This document shows positions 25,337 to 33,957 of a stretch of 61,086 bases of DNA, piece after piece. The DNA lies in contig CAZCTN010000018.1 of assembly GCA_964501655.1 (NCBI GenBank), positions 1 to 61,086 of the forward strand. Reading direction: 5' to 3'. The translations under genes were made by a program, and so were the position numbers. The stretch comes from JAAYJK01 sp964501655 (GTDB lineage Bacteria > Bacillota > Syntrophomonadia > Syntrophomonadales > Syntrophomonadaceae). Position 1 is the first letter of the stretch; the number at the start of each line of letters is the position of its first letter. Below the pieces are notes generated by a model. The model saw nothing but the letters and a program-made list of their open reading frames with translations. It did no database searches and was not told the origin of the DNA.

Positions 25337-25693
25337 TGTGATACCCCCTTTATCCCACCATCACAAAATAAGAATTTCTACTCCTTGATTATATTTCCCT
25401 GCTTAAGGGGATATTTTTCTTTGGCCAAACCGGCAAAAAAGCATTATTTTCGATACAAAGCTGCAAATTATGATATGTCTAGCGGTAAAAATACGGCCAA
25501 TCGTATTGCTCCCTCCATTACCCAAAGCCCTTCAGGTATAACCTGCCTAAGAAATTACCTCCTTATTCCAGCGGTCGGGCTGCTGTTGAAAAAAACGGCT
25601 GCGGGTCCTGTAACCAACAGGCCCAAGAAGCCATCCGGATCATAATGAGAATTATCCTGAATCCCAACAGCATGGAATAGAGATTAGGGCAGG
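25337..25693. other. Gene-free stretch upstream of coaD
   Basis: I see no gene. The plus strand is open over part of it but without a ribosome binding site and overlapping coaD. On the minus strand one frame shows two short conserved-looking stretches split by stops, possibly a decayed gene, but too weak to call. It should contain the coaD promoter. Confidence 0.3.
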
Positions 25694-25737
25694 AAAAAAC
25701 CCCGCCATTGGGTGCCGTACGTTGAGTGAGCGGGGTT
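25694..25737 (-). terminator. Terminator of the 3D-domain hydrolase gene
   Basis: On the minus strand AACCCCGC and GCGGGGTT form an 8-bp stem (arms 25730-25737 and 25698-25705), followed by TTTTTT (25694-25699). Confidence 0.75.
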
Positions 25738-25790
25738 AAGATTATATAATTGGCTTTTCTTATCTGCCTGAAGCCGTCATAGGGGGATGC

Positions 25791-26414
25791 TTAGTTCAAT
25801 ATGGTTACACTAACCGTTTTAATGCCCCAGTTCAATGCCTGCTGATGAGTGCTGAAACACAGATCCAGGCGATTACCCTTGATAGCTCCCCCCTGGTCAG
25901 CTGCTATACCTTCACCGTAGCCAGGAACGTAGATCCTGGTTCCCATGGGAATCACCCTGGGATCAGTTGCTATAATTCCTTTTTTCAAGGGATAACCCAG
26001 GTAAGAAGGCTGTCCGCCATAGGGATAGTTGCATTTCGAGCAGGGGCAGTAGCCGGTGGTCACCATAGTTATAGTCCGGCTGCTTCCCGATCTGGATACC
26101 TGGCTGCTGCTCATTAAGCTCTCCAATCCCAGGTATTTCAGGGTTACCGGGCCAGCTATGCCGTCAGCCTTTATCCCTACTGCTTTTTGAAAGCTTAAAA
26201 CTGCATTGAAGGTTTTCGAACCGAATATGCCGTCTGCACTACCACACCAGTATCCATTATTATTGAGAGTCTGCTGCAGCCGGGTTACTTGGCTGCCGGT
26301 ATCTCCCCATGATAGTACACTGTCTGCCGCTGTTGCGCTACCTGCCATTAAACCTGTAAAAATACCAACCAGAGCAATTAAACATAGGTAAACCAATATT
26401 CTCCTCTTTAACAT
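25791..26414 (-). CDS. Secreted peptidoglycan-binding 3D-domain hydrolase
   Basis: A 207-residue exported protein: signal peptide (basic LKRR, hydrophobic core, cleavage near SATAAD), a PG_binding_1 domain (SQVTRLQQTLNNNGYWCG, then GIFGSKTFNAVLSFQK), a Ser-rich linker, and a C-terminal 3D domain (GIIATDPRVIPMGTRIYVPG, AADQGGAIKGNRLDLCF). The three aspartates that name the domain are visible. 3D domains are the catalytic part of MltA/YocH/resuscitation-type lytic transglycosylases. In spore formers such proteins act in wall turnover or germination. CPCSKCN in the linker region is unusual and may be a disulphide or metal site. Confidence 0.88.
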   Translation of the reverse strand: MLKRRILVYLCLIALVGIFTGLMAGSATAADSVLSWGDTGSQVTRLQQTLNNNGYWCGSADGIFGSKTFNAVLSFQKAVGIKADGIAGPVTLKYLGLESLMSSSQVSRSGSSRTITMVTTGYCPCSKCNYPYGGQPSYLGYPLKKGIIATDPRVIPMGTRIYVPGYGEGIAADQGGAIKGNRLDLCFSTHQQALNWGIKTVSVTILN

Positions 26415-26771
26415 CTGTTATCAGTCCTTTCTAAACTGTTGGGTCGTTAATTCCTTAATGATTTCTAACGGCTTATCAGTTTAGTCAGGCAGCAACGACT
26501 GGCCTTATTTTATAGGCATTCCTGTCGGCTGGCAAACAGTTATAACCGGGTCTGGAATAGATGTACAATTTTGAGAAGGTTTGTCCTGCCATGAATCCAG
26601 AAATACTTAATTATCATCCCCTTAGCGCCCTGATGGGAAATGATAGCAGGAAAGATCGGGCATGAACCACGGGAATGCTATATATCGGCCAGTGCCAAAG
26701 GGGATCCTGTAGAAGGGGGGCATATATTTCCAGCCCGGGCGGAGCATATTGACAATATATACCTGTGGAGC
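26415..26771. other. Gene-free stretch between the 3D hydrolase and gamma-CA genes
   Basis: No gene is supported; the plus-strand frame crossing it is antisense to the gamma-CA gene. It should hold the promoter and a leader of about 150 nt for the minus-strand 3D hydrolase (TATAAA-like box near 26515 on the minus strand). No known riboswitch pattern was recognised. Confidence 0.35.
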
Positions 26772-27302
26772 TTAAGGGGTGATAAGCTTAAGCCCCTTCC
26801 GGCAGCGCCAGCAAAGGTCTCGATACAGGTCCGGTGCTTTTTGGCTGTAATAGAGCAGTTTTTCATCAACAGGCTTTTTAAGTGTTGCGGGATTGCCGGC
26901 AGCCAGGGTTCTTTCCGGGATATGCTGACCGGGCAAAAGGATGGTTCCGGCCGCCAGGAAAGCATAGGAACCAATTTCGCATCCCGTAGATACGATAGAA
27001 CCCATTCCAATTATAGCGTTGTTTTTTATCAGACAGGGTCCATGAACTATAGCGCCATGACCAATAATAATATCGTTTTCCATTATAACGATACTGCTTG
27101 GCTCCGAGTGAATGATACAGTTGTCTTCCACAGCACAGCCTGCCCCCAGGCATACTTTACCGTAATCGGCCCGGATGACCGCGCCCGGTCCAATAAAACA
27201 TTGATCACCAATCAGAACATTTCCGATTACCGAAGCACTCGGATGGATATAGGAGAGATCGCTGATTTCTGGACGATTTCCTTCAAATTCGTATATTGCC
27301 AT
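26772..27302 (-). CDS. Gamma-carbonic-anhydrase-like hexapeptide-repeat protein
   Basis: A 176-residue left-handed beta-helix protein of the YrdA/PaaY/gamma-CA group. Hexapeptide repeats run from about residue 20 to 135 (ASVIGNVLIGDQCFIGPGAVIRADYG, given here by its ends ASVIGN and VIRADYG). The zinc histidines are in NCIIHSEP and IGHGAIVHG, so metal binding is likely. Most members have no proven function; some are carbonic anhydrases or thioesterases. It starts at ATG 27302 with a GGAGG-type site and is monocistronic. Confidence 0.88.
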   Translation of the reverse strand: MAIYEFEGNRPEISDLSYIHPSASVIGNVLIGDQCFIGPGAVIRADYGKVCLGAGCAVEDNCIIHSEPSSIVIMENDIIIGHGAIVHGPCLIKNNAIIGMGSIVSTGCEIGSYAFLAAGTILLPGQHIPERTLAAGNPATLKKPVDEKLLYYSQKAPDLYRDLCWRCRKGLKLITP

Positions 27303-27492
27303 GACTTTTCCTCCGTCTTAAAATTAAAGAGATTACAAAAAACCTTATTAAAAGGTACTATATTTCGATTAGAATTTAAACCACTTATTATGAAATTCAC
27401 CCCCAAAAGAAATTTCTTCTTATTAAAATTTTAAATTTATCCGGTTTGTGGTTATAATTACTAATGAAGTATTTAGAAAAAGGAATGTTAAG

Positions 27493-28386
27493 GTGATACC
27501 AAGAGATTATCTGATTAAGGCAGTTGATGATGACAAACAGTTTAGAATAATTCTGTCCAGCACTACTGGGGCAGTGGAAGAGGCTCATCGCCGGCATCAG
27601 ACTTCGGCCACCGCTTCCGCTGCGCTGGGACGGGTTTTGACTGCAGCTCTGATGATGGGCAGCGACTTAAAAGGCGAAGCAGACGCTCTTACTTTGAGGA
27701 TAAAGGGAGACGGTCCGGCGGGGGCCATTGTAGCCACAGCGGATTCGGCAGGCGGCGGGAGAGCTTTGATATCATCTCCCCGGGCGGATATGCCGGCTCA
27801 GACTCCGGGAAAGTTGGACGTTGGGGGCCTGGTTGGCAAAAATGGTTATTTGGAAATTATTACTGATTTAGGAATGAAGCAGCCTTTTAGAGGACAGGTC
27901 AGTCTAGTCAGCGGAGAAATTGCGGAAGATCTGGCCCAGTACTATTTGCAATCGGAACAGATACCGTCACTGGTTGCATTGGGGGTCCTGGTAGATACCG
28001 ATTTGAGTGTGAAAGCAGCCGGAGGCATGATCATACAGGCCATGCCGGGAGCTCGGGATGAGTTGTTGGAAAGGCTGGAACAGAATGCAATCAGGATGGG
28101 GCCTATCAGCGATGCCATTCTCAAGCATGAAACCCTGGAGGAGGTGCTGGCCCAGGTAATGGAGGATATATCCTATCACCAGATTGAAAGCCGGGAGTTG
28201 TCTTTCAGGTGTAAATGCAGCCGGGAGAGGCTGGCGGTGATATTATCAGGTTTATCTGCTGAGGAACTGGCAGATGTTTATGAGAACAATGGTGAAATGG
28301 AAGTTACCTGTAATTTCTGCAACCAGGACTACCGTTTTAAGGAGGAAGAATTGGATGAATACAGAAACAAAAAACCCGGGAATTAA
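27493..28386 (+). CDS. hslO: Redox-regulated chaperone Hsp33
   Basis: Hsp33 is a holdase activated when its zinc cysteines are oxidised. I chose GTG 27493 (AAAGGA 8 nt upstream; product begins IPRDYLIKAVDDDKQ); the frame is open from GTG 27448. The 297-residue protein has the N-terminal substrate domain (TSATASAALGRVLTAALMMG) and the C-terminal redox switch CKC near residue 240 and CNFC near residue 275. A weak bidirectional terminator (CCCGGG/CCCGGG, 28375-28398) overlaps the stop codon. Confidence 0.95.
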   Translation: MIPRDYLIKAVDDDKQFRIILSSTTGAVEEAHRRHQTSATASAALGRVLTAALMMGSDLKGEADALTLRIKGDGPAGAIVATADSAGGGRALISSPRADMPAQTPGKLDVGGLVGKNGYLEIITDLGMKQPFRGQVSLVSGEIAEDLAQYYLQSEQIPSLVALGVLVDTDLSVKAAGGMIIQAMPGARDELLERLEQNAIRMGPISDAILKHETLEEVLAQVMEDISYHQIESRELSFRCKCSRERLAVILSGLSAEELADVYENNGEMEVTCNFCNQDYRFKEEELDEYRNKKPGN

Positions 28387-28407
28387 AATATCCCCGGGCT
28401 TTGATCA

Positions 28408-28596
28408 CTATATTGCTCGCTGTACTTTTCCGGAACGCAGACAGCGGGTGCATACATATACTCTTTTGGGAGTACCGTCTACAATTGCTTTTACCCTTTG
28501 AATATTTGGTTTCCATTGCCGGTTAGTTCTTATATGGGAGTGGCTGTACTTTTTACCAAAACCAATGCCTTTCCCGCAAATTTCACATTTAGCCAC
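28408..28596 (-). CDS. rpmB: Large ribosomal subunit protein bL28
   Basis: Sixty-two residues from GTG 28596 with AGAGGGGG upstream; longer frames lack a site. It begins AKCEICGKGIGFGKKYSHSH and ends in TRCLRSGKVQRAI, with two CxxC pairs, i.e. the zinc-binding version of L28. Placement beside asp23-fakA (divergent) is the usual Firmicute order. Confidence 0.95.
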   Translation of the reverse strand: MAKCEICGKGIGFGKKYSHSHIRTNRQWKPNIQRVKAIVDGTPKRVYVCTRCLRSGKVQRAI

Positions 28597-28717
28597 GTTT
28601 CTTGCCCCCTCTCTTTCAAGTGCACTTAAATATTTTATCAAAACTAACCATAAAGGGCAAGAAAAAGGAATAAATATTCCCCTGTAGAATTATGAATAAC
28701 AGATAGGAGGTATTTTT

Positions 28718-29080
28718 ATGTACACTATTAAAAGCAATGAACTGGGAGCAGTCAATGTAGCTGTTGAAGTAGTACAGACCATTGCCGGTCTGGCCGCTAT
28801 AGATTGTTATGGTCTGGTAGGCATGGTGGCCCAGGATTTGCAATCGGGCTTAACCAGTATATTGGGCAGAGAATCAGTCCGTAAGGGTGTTACGGTTAAA
28901 AAAGGCGAAGATGGACTGGAAGTAGATTTACATGTTATAGTGGGCTATGGTATTAAGATAAAGGAAGTCGGCAATAACGTAATGCAGAAAGTAAGATATG
29001 AATTGGAAAAAAATGCCGGCATACCGGTGGCCGCGATAAATGTTAACGTAAGAGGCGTAAAGGTTCTTGCGGATAAATAG
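28718..29080 (+). CDS. Asp23/Gls24-family protein
   Basis: A 120-residue YloU-type Asp23/Gls24 protein: the start ELGAVNVAVEVVQTIAGLAA and LEVDLHVIVGYGIKIKEVGN are typical. Such proteins are envelope-stress-linked, often membrane-associated through partners, and almost always precede fakA. It starts at ATG 28718 after AGGAGG, 13 bp upstream of fakA. Confidence 0.92.
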   Translation: MYTIKSNELGAVNVAVEVVQTIAGLAAIDCYGLVGMVAQDLQSGLTSILGRESVRKGVTVKKGEDGLEVDLHVIVGYGIKIKEVGNNVMQKVRYELEKNAGIPVAAINVNVRGVKVLADK

Positions 29081-29093
29081 GGGAGGATAAAAG

Positions 29094-30725
29094 TTGAGTC
29101 TCGAGTTTGTTGAAGGAATGGATCTGGTAAGAAGCATAAAAGCAGGATGCATTAAACTGGAACACAATAAGGACAGAGTTGATCGCCTCAATGTATTTCC
29201 TGTACCCGATGGAGATACAGGGACCAATATGTATCTTACCCTTATGTCAGCAGTAAAAGAAGGCGAAAAGAATCAGGATCAAGCCCTGGGCAAGGTAGCC
29301 AAGGCTATATCCAAAGGCGCACTTATGGGAGCCCGGGGGAATTCCGGGGTGATATTATCCCAGATATTCCGGGGGATAGCCAGGGAACTGGAAGGCAAAG
29401 AAAAGGCCGGCTCCCAGGACTTGGCCCGGGCTTTTAAAAATGGATCGGATACTGCTTACGAAGCAGTTATGAAACCGGTGGAAGGGACCATCCTGACTGT
29501 AATCCGAGAGGTGGCGCGGGCCTGTGAGAATGAAGCTGCCGGGAACAGTGATATTATTGCCACGCTGTTGGCGGGCATCAATGAGGGAGTTGTCACCCTT
29601 AAGAAAACTCCGGATATGCTTCCGGTCTTAAAGGAAGCGGGAGTAGTAGATTCCGGCGGTCAAGGGTTGGTATATTTCCTGGAAGGGTTTATGGAAGGCT
29701 TTGCTTTCGAAAATGAAATCCCATTGGATACCTATCGACAAGGGATGGTGCCGGAAGCAGCCGAGCAGATTGCGGGGTTGCAGGAACACCTGGAATTTCA
29801 GTATTGTACTGAACTGTTGATTAAGGGGCAGGATATGAATCCGGAAGAAATCAAGCAGCATTTGGCGCCGCTGGGCGATTCGATGCTGGTAGTGGGCGGA
29901 GACGACCTGGTAAAAGTGCATATACATGTGAACCATCCGGGCAAGGTGCTGGAGTCCTGCCTGCAATGGGGGCATTTAAGTGATATAAAGATAAATAACA
30001 TGTTGGAAGAGGTACATGAACATCGTTTGAACCTGGAGGAAGAACGTCGTCAGACACTGGCCCCGGCCAAGAAAATTGGCCTGGTGGCAGTGGCTTCGGG
30101 CGATGGGGTAATAGAAATACTTAAGAGCCTGGGAGTGGATGAAGTAGTTGAAGGTGGTCAGACTATGAATCCCAGCACGGAAGACCTTTTATCAGCTGTG
30201 GACAAAGTTAAGGCGGATGCGGTGATAATATTCCCCAATAACAGCAACATTATCATGGCTGCCCAGCAGGTAGATGGTCTTATTTCCAAACAGGTGGCAG
30301 TAGTACCTACTAAATCAGTCATGCAATCTATAACTGCCCTGGTAGCATATGATCCCGAGGGAGATATTGACACCGTCTTTAGTGATATGACTGAAGAGAT
30401 AAAACAGGTCAAGTTTGCTGAAGTAACCTATGCGGTAAGAGATTCACTTATGAACGGTATGGAAATAAAGGAAGGGGACAAAATAGGTATCGTGGGCGGA
30501 GAAATAGCCGTTACCGGGGATGATGAAAACCAAATTGCTGAAAAGCTTCTGGAGCAGATGGTAGATGAAGACAGTGAATTGATTACCCTTTTCTATGGCA
30601 ATGGACTGCAGGAAGCGGAAGCTTTTTCATTGAAGGAAGCCATTGAGGAAGCTTTTCCTGAACATGAAGTGGAGATTCACTGGGGCGGACAGCCCCATTA
30701 CAGCTATTTTATTTCGGTGGAATAA
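29094..30725 (+). CDS. fakA: Fatty acid kinase subunit A (DAK2-domain protein YloV)
   Basis: FakA phosphorylates FakB-bound fatty acids, feeding exogenous fatty acids to PlsX/PlsY. The 543-residue protein starts at TTG 29094 after GGGGAGG. The N-terminal DAK2/DhaL domain shows NVFPVPDGDTGTNMYLT and GARGNSGVILSQIFRG; a middle domain carries the conserved Cys; and the C-terminal DegV-like domain shows IFPNNSNIIMAAQQV and VVPTKSVMQS. No fakB is in the window. Confidence 0.94.
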   Translation: MSLEFVEGMDLVRSIKAGCIKLEHNKDRVDRLNVFPVPDGDTGTNMYLTLMSAVKEGEKNQDQALGKVAKAISKGALMGARGNSGVILSQIFRGIARELEGKEKAGSQDLARAFKNGSDTAYEAVMKPVEGTILTVIREVARACENEAAGNSDIIATLLAGINEGVVTLKKTPDMLPVLKEAGVVDSGGQGLVYFLEGFMEGFAFENEIPLDTYRQGMVPEAAEQIAGLQEHLEFQYCTELLIKGQDMNPEEIKQHLAPLGDSMLVVGGDDLVKVHIHVNHPGKVLESCLQWGHLSDIKINNMLEEVHEHRLNLEEERRQTLAPAKKIGLVAVASGDGVIEILKSLGVDEVVEGGQTMNPSTEDLLSAVDKVKADAVIIFPNNSNIIMAAQQVDGLISKQVAVVPTKSVMQSITALVAYDPEGDIDTVFSDMTEEIKQVKFAEVTYAVRDSLMNGMEIKEGDKIGIVGGEIAVTGDDENQIAEKLLEQMVDEDSELITLFYGNGLQEAEAFSLKEAIEEAFPEHEVEIHWGGQPHYSYFISVE

Positions 30726-30766
30726 TTATCGGCCAATAATCAATACAGGGATATATTTGTTTTTAC

Positions 30767-30800
30767 ACCCGGGTAAATGCTTTACTCCGGGTTGTTTTTT
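30767..30800 (+). terminator. Terminator after fakA
   Basis: ACCCGG and CCGGGT plus GTAAA/TTTAC form a near-continuous stem with one bulged T around a TGC loop (30767-30792), followed by TGTTTTTT. Confidence 0.85.
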
Positions 30801-30997
30801 GGCATGTGTTCCCGAGTCAAGGCTGTCGTTGGCTGCAGGTGGACACAGATAGCAGTTCGGCTTTCGGCAGGTTGTGTTTATAATCCCGATTGGGCCAACA
30901 GCAGAAAAATCCGTCATGTTTGAGGGGCAGGGAGATATCAAGCAATGGAGAATTCTATTAACATAAAAGTTTTACATACTGACGGGATGGAGTAATA

Positions 30998-33034
30998 ATG
31001 GAACGTCTTTTTCAGGACATACAATATTTAAGAGGGATTGGTCCCCGGCGCAGCCGGCAGTTTAAACGGCTGGGAGTGGAGAACATCTTTGATCTGCTTT
31101 GGTATGTACCTCGAGCTTATTTTAACCGGGCTAATCCTGACCATATCAAATCCCTGCAGCCCGGCAGTCAGGCAGCGGTGCGGGCAGTGGTAAAAGGAAC
31201 CCATGCTTCCCGTACCCGCCGGGGCATGCATATTTTTAAGGCCCTCTTGCAGGATGATTCCGGGCTCTTGACTGCGGTATGGTTCAATCAGCCTTTTTTG
31301 GCGGGACAAATCGACAGCGGCCAGGAGATCTTTGTGAGCGGCAAGGTCAAAGCCGGTCAGGGGATGATGGAGTTAAATGTAAGTGAATATGAGCTCCTGG
31401 ATTTAAGCGTTCAGCACCTGGATGTACTGCCCATATATGGACTAACCGAAGGACTGAGCCAGAAAACCTTAAGAGCAGTGATGATAAATACTCTAAATGA
31501 ATACCTGCCCCATTATCCCGACCTCTTGTCCCAGGAGTCCAAGGATCAGCATGAACTTTGTGATATAGCCTTTGCCTTTTACAACCTTCATTTCCCCGGG
31601 GATGGACAGGCTTATCTGCAGGCCCGCAAAAGATTGGCTCTGGAGGAACTGCTGCTGTTTCAATTAAGCCTCCGAAAAGAACAGTCAGTCCTGCCCCCTG
31701 ATTCTTATACTGTGCATAGGCCCGGAACCAACCTGCCCCAGGAGATGAGGGCAAAACTGCCATTTGATCTTACAGCAGCCCAGATTCGGGTGCTGGATGA
31801 GATATACCGGGACATGGAGGCGCCCCGGCGGATGAATCGGCTCTTGCAGGGAGATGTGGGTTCAGGCAAGACCGTGATAGCCGCCCTGGCTATGGCCAGA
31901 GCAGCAGCCAGCGGCTATCAGGCGGCCATAATGGCCCCCACCGAGATTCTGGCTGAACAGCATTATTTATCCCTGAGCAGGTTGTTCGACCCCTACGAAA
32001 TAATTGTTGCCCGTTTAACCGGCTCTACTCCGGCAGGAGAGCGCAGGAGCATCATAGCAGCTCTGGCGTCGGGAGAGATAGACATAATGGTGGGAACCCA
32101 TGCTTTAATTCAGGATGATGTAGAGTTCAAGCGTCTGGGCCTGGCAGTTATTGATGAGCAGCATCGTTTTGGGGTGAAACAGCGGGCATTGCTGGGCCTG
32201 AAAGGTGAAGTGCCGGACCTGCTGGTAATGACTGCCACTCCTATACCACGCACTCTGGCCCTGACTTTATATGGAGATTTGTCGGTATCTATAATTGATG
32301 AGATGCCTCCCGGGCGCAAAAAAGTGAGAACCAAATTTGTATCCAATTCCGATGCCAGGCGGGTGTTCGCTTTTATGGGGAGTAAAATCAAAAAGGACGG
32401 TGCCCAGGCTTATATAGTTTGCCCCCTGGTAGAGGAATCGGAAAAGCAGGATCTCATAGCTGCGGTTACCCTTTATGAAGAATTGCAACAGGGTGTGTTT
32501 GCAGATATCGAGATAGGATTGATACATGGCCGCATGAAAACCGCTGAAAAAGAATATGTGATGAACCGATTTAAACAGGGACGGATAAAGGTAATGGTAT
32601 CCACCACCGTTATTGAAGTCGGAGTTGACGTTCCGGATGCTACCATTATGACGGTAATCCACGCTGAACGCTTCGGGCTGTCGCAGCTTCATCAATTGCG
32701 TGGCCGGGTAGGCAGAGGCCAGCAGCAGTCCTACTGCTTTTTGATGGGTGATCCCCATACGGAAGAAGCATGCCGGCGCTTGAATATTATGGAAAGTACC
32801 AGCGACGGCTTTAAGCTGGCCCAGCATGATCTCCTGATCAGAGGGGCAGGCGAGTTCTGGGGGGTAAAACAGCATGGATTAAATCAACTTAAGGTTGCCA
32901 GCCTGCTTAAAGACATAAAATTAATGGAATTAAGTCAAACCCTGGCCGAAGAAATGATGGGGATGAACCAAGACTGGCTGGACAAATACATAGAAAAGAA
33001 ATTTAAAAAGAATCAGGATATTGCGGGAAATTAA
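30998..33034 (+). CDS. recG: ATP-dependent DNA helicase RecG
   Basis: RecG remodels stalled forks and branched DNA. The 678-residue protein has the N-terminal wedge/OB domain (LRGIGPRRSRQFKRLGVENI), Walker A LLQGDVGSGKT, Walker B-like VIDEQHRFG, TATPIPRTLALT, and the C-terminal helicase motifs (STTVIEVGVDVPDAT, QLRGRVGRGQQQSYC). It starts at ATG 30998. It follows fakA as in Bacillus but after a 272-nt gap that contains a terminator and no gene. Confidence 0.96.
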   Translation: MERLFQDIQYLRGIGPRRSRQFKRLGVENIFDLLWYVPRAYFNRANPDHIKSLQPGSQAAVRAVVKGTHASRTRRGMHIFKALLQDDSGLLTAVWFNQPFLAGQIDSGQEIFVSGKVKAGQGMMELNVSEYELLDLSVQHLDVLPIYGLTEGLSQKTLRAVMINTLNEYLPHYPDLLSQESKDQHELCDIAFAFYNLHFPGDGQAYLQARKRLALEELLLFQLSLRKEQSVLPPDSYTVHRPGTNLPQEMRAKLPFDLTAAQIRVLDEIYRDMEAPRRMNRLLQGDVGSGKTVIAALAMARAAASGYQAAIMAPTEILAEQHYLSLSRLFDPYEIIVARLTGSTPAGERRSIIAALASGEIDIMVGTHALIQDDVEFKRLGLAVIDEQHRFGVKQRALLGLKGEVPDLLVMTATPIPRTLALTLYGDLSVSIIDEMPPGRKKVRTKFVSNSDARRVFAFMGSKIKKDGAQAYIVCPLVEESEKQDLIAAVTLYEELQQGVFADIEIGLIHGRMKTAEKEYVMNRFKQGRIKVMVSTTVIEVGVDVPDATIMTVIHAERFGLSQLHQLRGRVGRGQQQSYCFLMGDPHTEEACRRLNIMESTSDGFKLAQHDLLIRGAGEFWGVKQHGLNQLKVASLLKDIKLMELSQTLAEEMMGMNQDWLDKYIEKKFKKNQDIAGN

Positions 33035-33080
33035 TTATGCCAATAAATGCTTAAATAAAACCGGCAAATAAGAAGAAGAT

Positions 33081-33117
33081 AATACTGCGCGGGCGAGAGC
33101 CGGCAGTATTATTTTTT
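33081..33117 (+). terminator. Terminator after recG
   Basis: AATACTGC (33081-33088) pairs with GCAGTATT (33103-33110) around a GC-rich loop, followed by ATTTTTTATG. Confidence 0.85.
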
Positions 33118-33139
33118 ATGATTTCAGGGAGGTGAAAAA

Positions 33140-33259
33140 ATGGGCAAGAAGAAAAAGGAATCAGTGGATACGCATGGTGCCGGTTCAGGAAGTCATCATG
33201 AAAACCCGGCTGCCAGTGATGAGTCCAAAGCCAGAAAGAAAAAAAATAAAAAGTCTTGA
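33140..33259 (+). CDS. Very small basic protein, function unknown
   Basis: A 39-residue reading frame from ATG 33140 with an excellent AGGGAGGTG site. Composition is striking: KKKK near the start, a Gly/Ser/His/Asn-rich centre (GAGSGSHHENPAAS) and KARKKKNKK at the end. It lies between the recG terminator and an SASP gene, so it may be a spore or nucleoid-associated peptide; this is inferred from location and charge only. No family recognised. Confidence 0.6.
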   Translation: MGKKKKESVDTHGAGSGSHHENPAASDESKARKKKNKKS

Positions 33260-33333
33260 AAATACTTCTAGCATATAACTTATAGCGCGGGAGACAATAA
33301 GACTACTCAAAGCAAAGGAGGTGAGATTAAAAG

Positions 33334-33534
33334 ATGGCAAGAAGCAACAAACTTTTAATTCCTCAGGCCAGACAGGCCATGGATCAGTTCAAAATGGAAG
33401 CAGCTCAGGAAGTGGGAGTTAACCTGAAGCAGGGTTACAATGGCGACCTGACCTCTCAGCAGGCTGGCAGCATAGGTGGGCAGATGGTTAAGAAGATGAT
33501 ATATTCTTACCAGCAGAACCAGACCATGAAGTAA
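33334..33534 (+). CDS. Alpha/beta-type small acid-soluble spore protein
   Basis: The 66-residue product coats and protects DNA in the dormant spore. It has the two conserved blocks of the family: MDQFKMEAAQEVGVNL, with the GPR cleavage site Glu-Val-Gly, and GDLTSQQAGSIGGQMVKKMI. It starts at ATG 33334 after AAAGGAGGTG. The protease that degrades it at germination (gpr) is encoded about 0.4 kb away on the opposite strand. Expected to be sigma-G dependent; no certain promoter is visible. Confidence 0.95.
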   Translation: MARSNKLLIPQARQAMDQFKMEAAQEVGVNLKQGYNGDLTSQQAGSIGGQMVKKMIYSYQQNQTMK

Positions 33535-33567
33535 TAATATAGTTTGATTGACTAACCATACTACTTT

Positions 33568-33604
33568 AACAAGCGGATTATTTTACCAATATCCGCTTGT
33601 TTTC
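33568..33604 (+). terminator. Terminator of the SASP gene
   Basis: A perfect 11-bp stem AACAAGCGGAT (33568-33578) with ATCCGCTTGTT (33591-33601), followed by TTC. The long stem compensates for the short T-run. Confidence 0.75.
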
Positions 33605-33750
33605 AGTGTGCTCGTTAATGGCGGCCATAAAAAGAATTGGCTTATGGCTTAGCGAAATGGTGGAAATCATAGGTGTTATAGTCATTGGGTTAACCCGGTA
33701 GTTGACAGGAAATTCACATCTGCCGTCCAGTCGTTCAGGGAAATACAGAT

Positions 33751-33912
33751 ATGCTATACGTAATTTTCCACTATAAGAAGCTTCTTAGTATATTTGCGAA
33801 TGAATATTATGATGCTCAAATCAGAAAAGCCGGTGCCATAAGCGTTCAGCAGCCATTTGAGGGTATCCAGGGGGAACTGAGGACGGTGCTCAAAGGGGTT
33901 AAGGGAAAATGA
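33751..33912 (+). CDS. Possible small gene or gene remnant
   Basis: A 53-residue frame from ATG 33751, beginning MLYVIFHYKKLLSIFANEYY and ending LRTVLKGVKGK. A weak CAGGG lies 10 nt upstream. Codon use resembles its neighbours, but there is no recognised family. It fills part of an otherwise gene-free 350-nt stretch and may be a decayed fragment. Confidence 0.3.
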   Translation: MLYVIFHYKKLLSIFANEYYDAQIRKAGAISVQQPFEGIQGELRTVLKGVKGK

Positions 33913-33948
33913 GGCCCAGTTGTCAGTAACAAACGATGACTGGGCCTT
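33912..33948. terminator. Bidirectional hairpin between the SASP region and gpr
   Basis: AGGCCCAGT (33912-33920) pairs with ACTGGGCCT (33939-33947). It lies at the 3' end of gpr on the minus strand, where CATTTTCCC follows the stem, and could also stop plus-strand transcripts. Confidence 0.6.
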
Positions 33949-33957
33949 ATGATTGGG

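Noticed and set aside
25226..25645. 139-codon plus-strand open frame upstream of the 3D hydrolase
   Set aside because: It overlaps the start of coaD on the other strand, lacks a ribosome binding site and has no recognisable domain.
25502..25690. Decayed gene on the minus strand upstream of coaD
   Set aside because: One frame has two short coding-like stretches interrupted by stops, but there is no recognisable family, so a pseudogene call is not supported.
26640..27434. 264-codon plus-strand frame across the gamma-CA gene
   Set aside because: It is antisense to a clear hexapeptide-repeat protein and has no family features.
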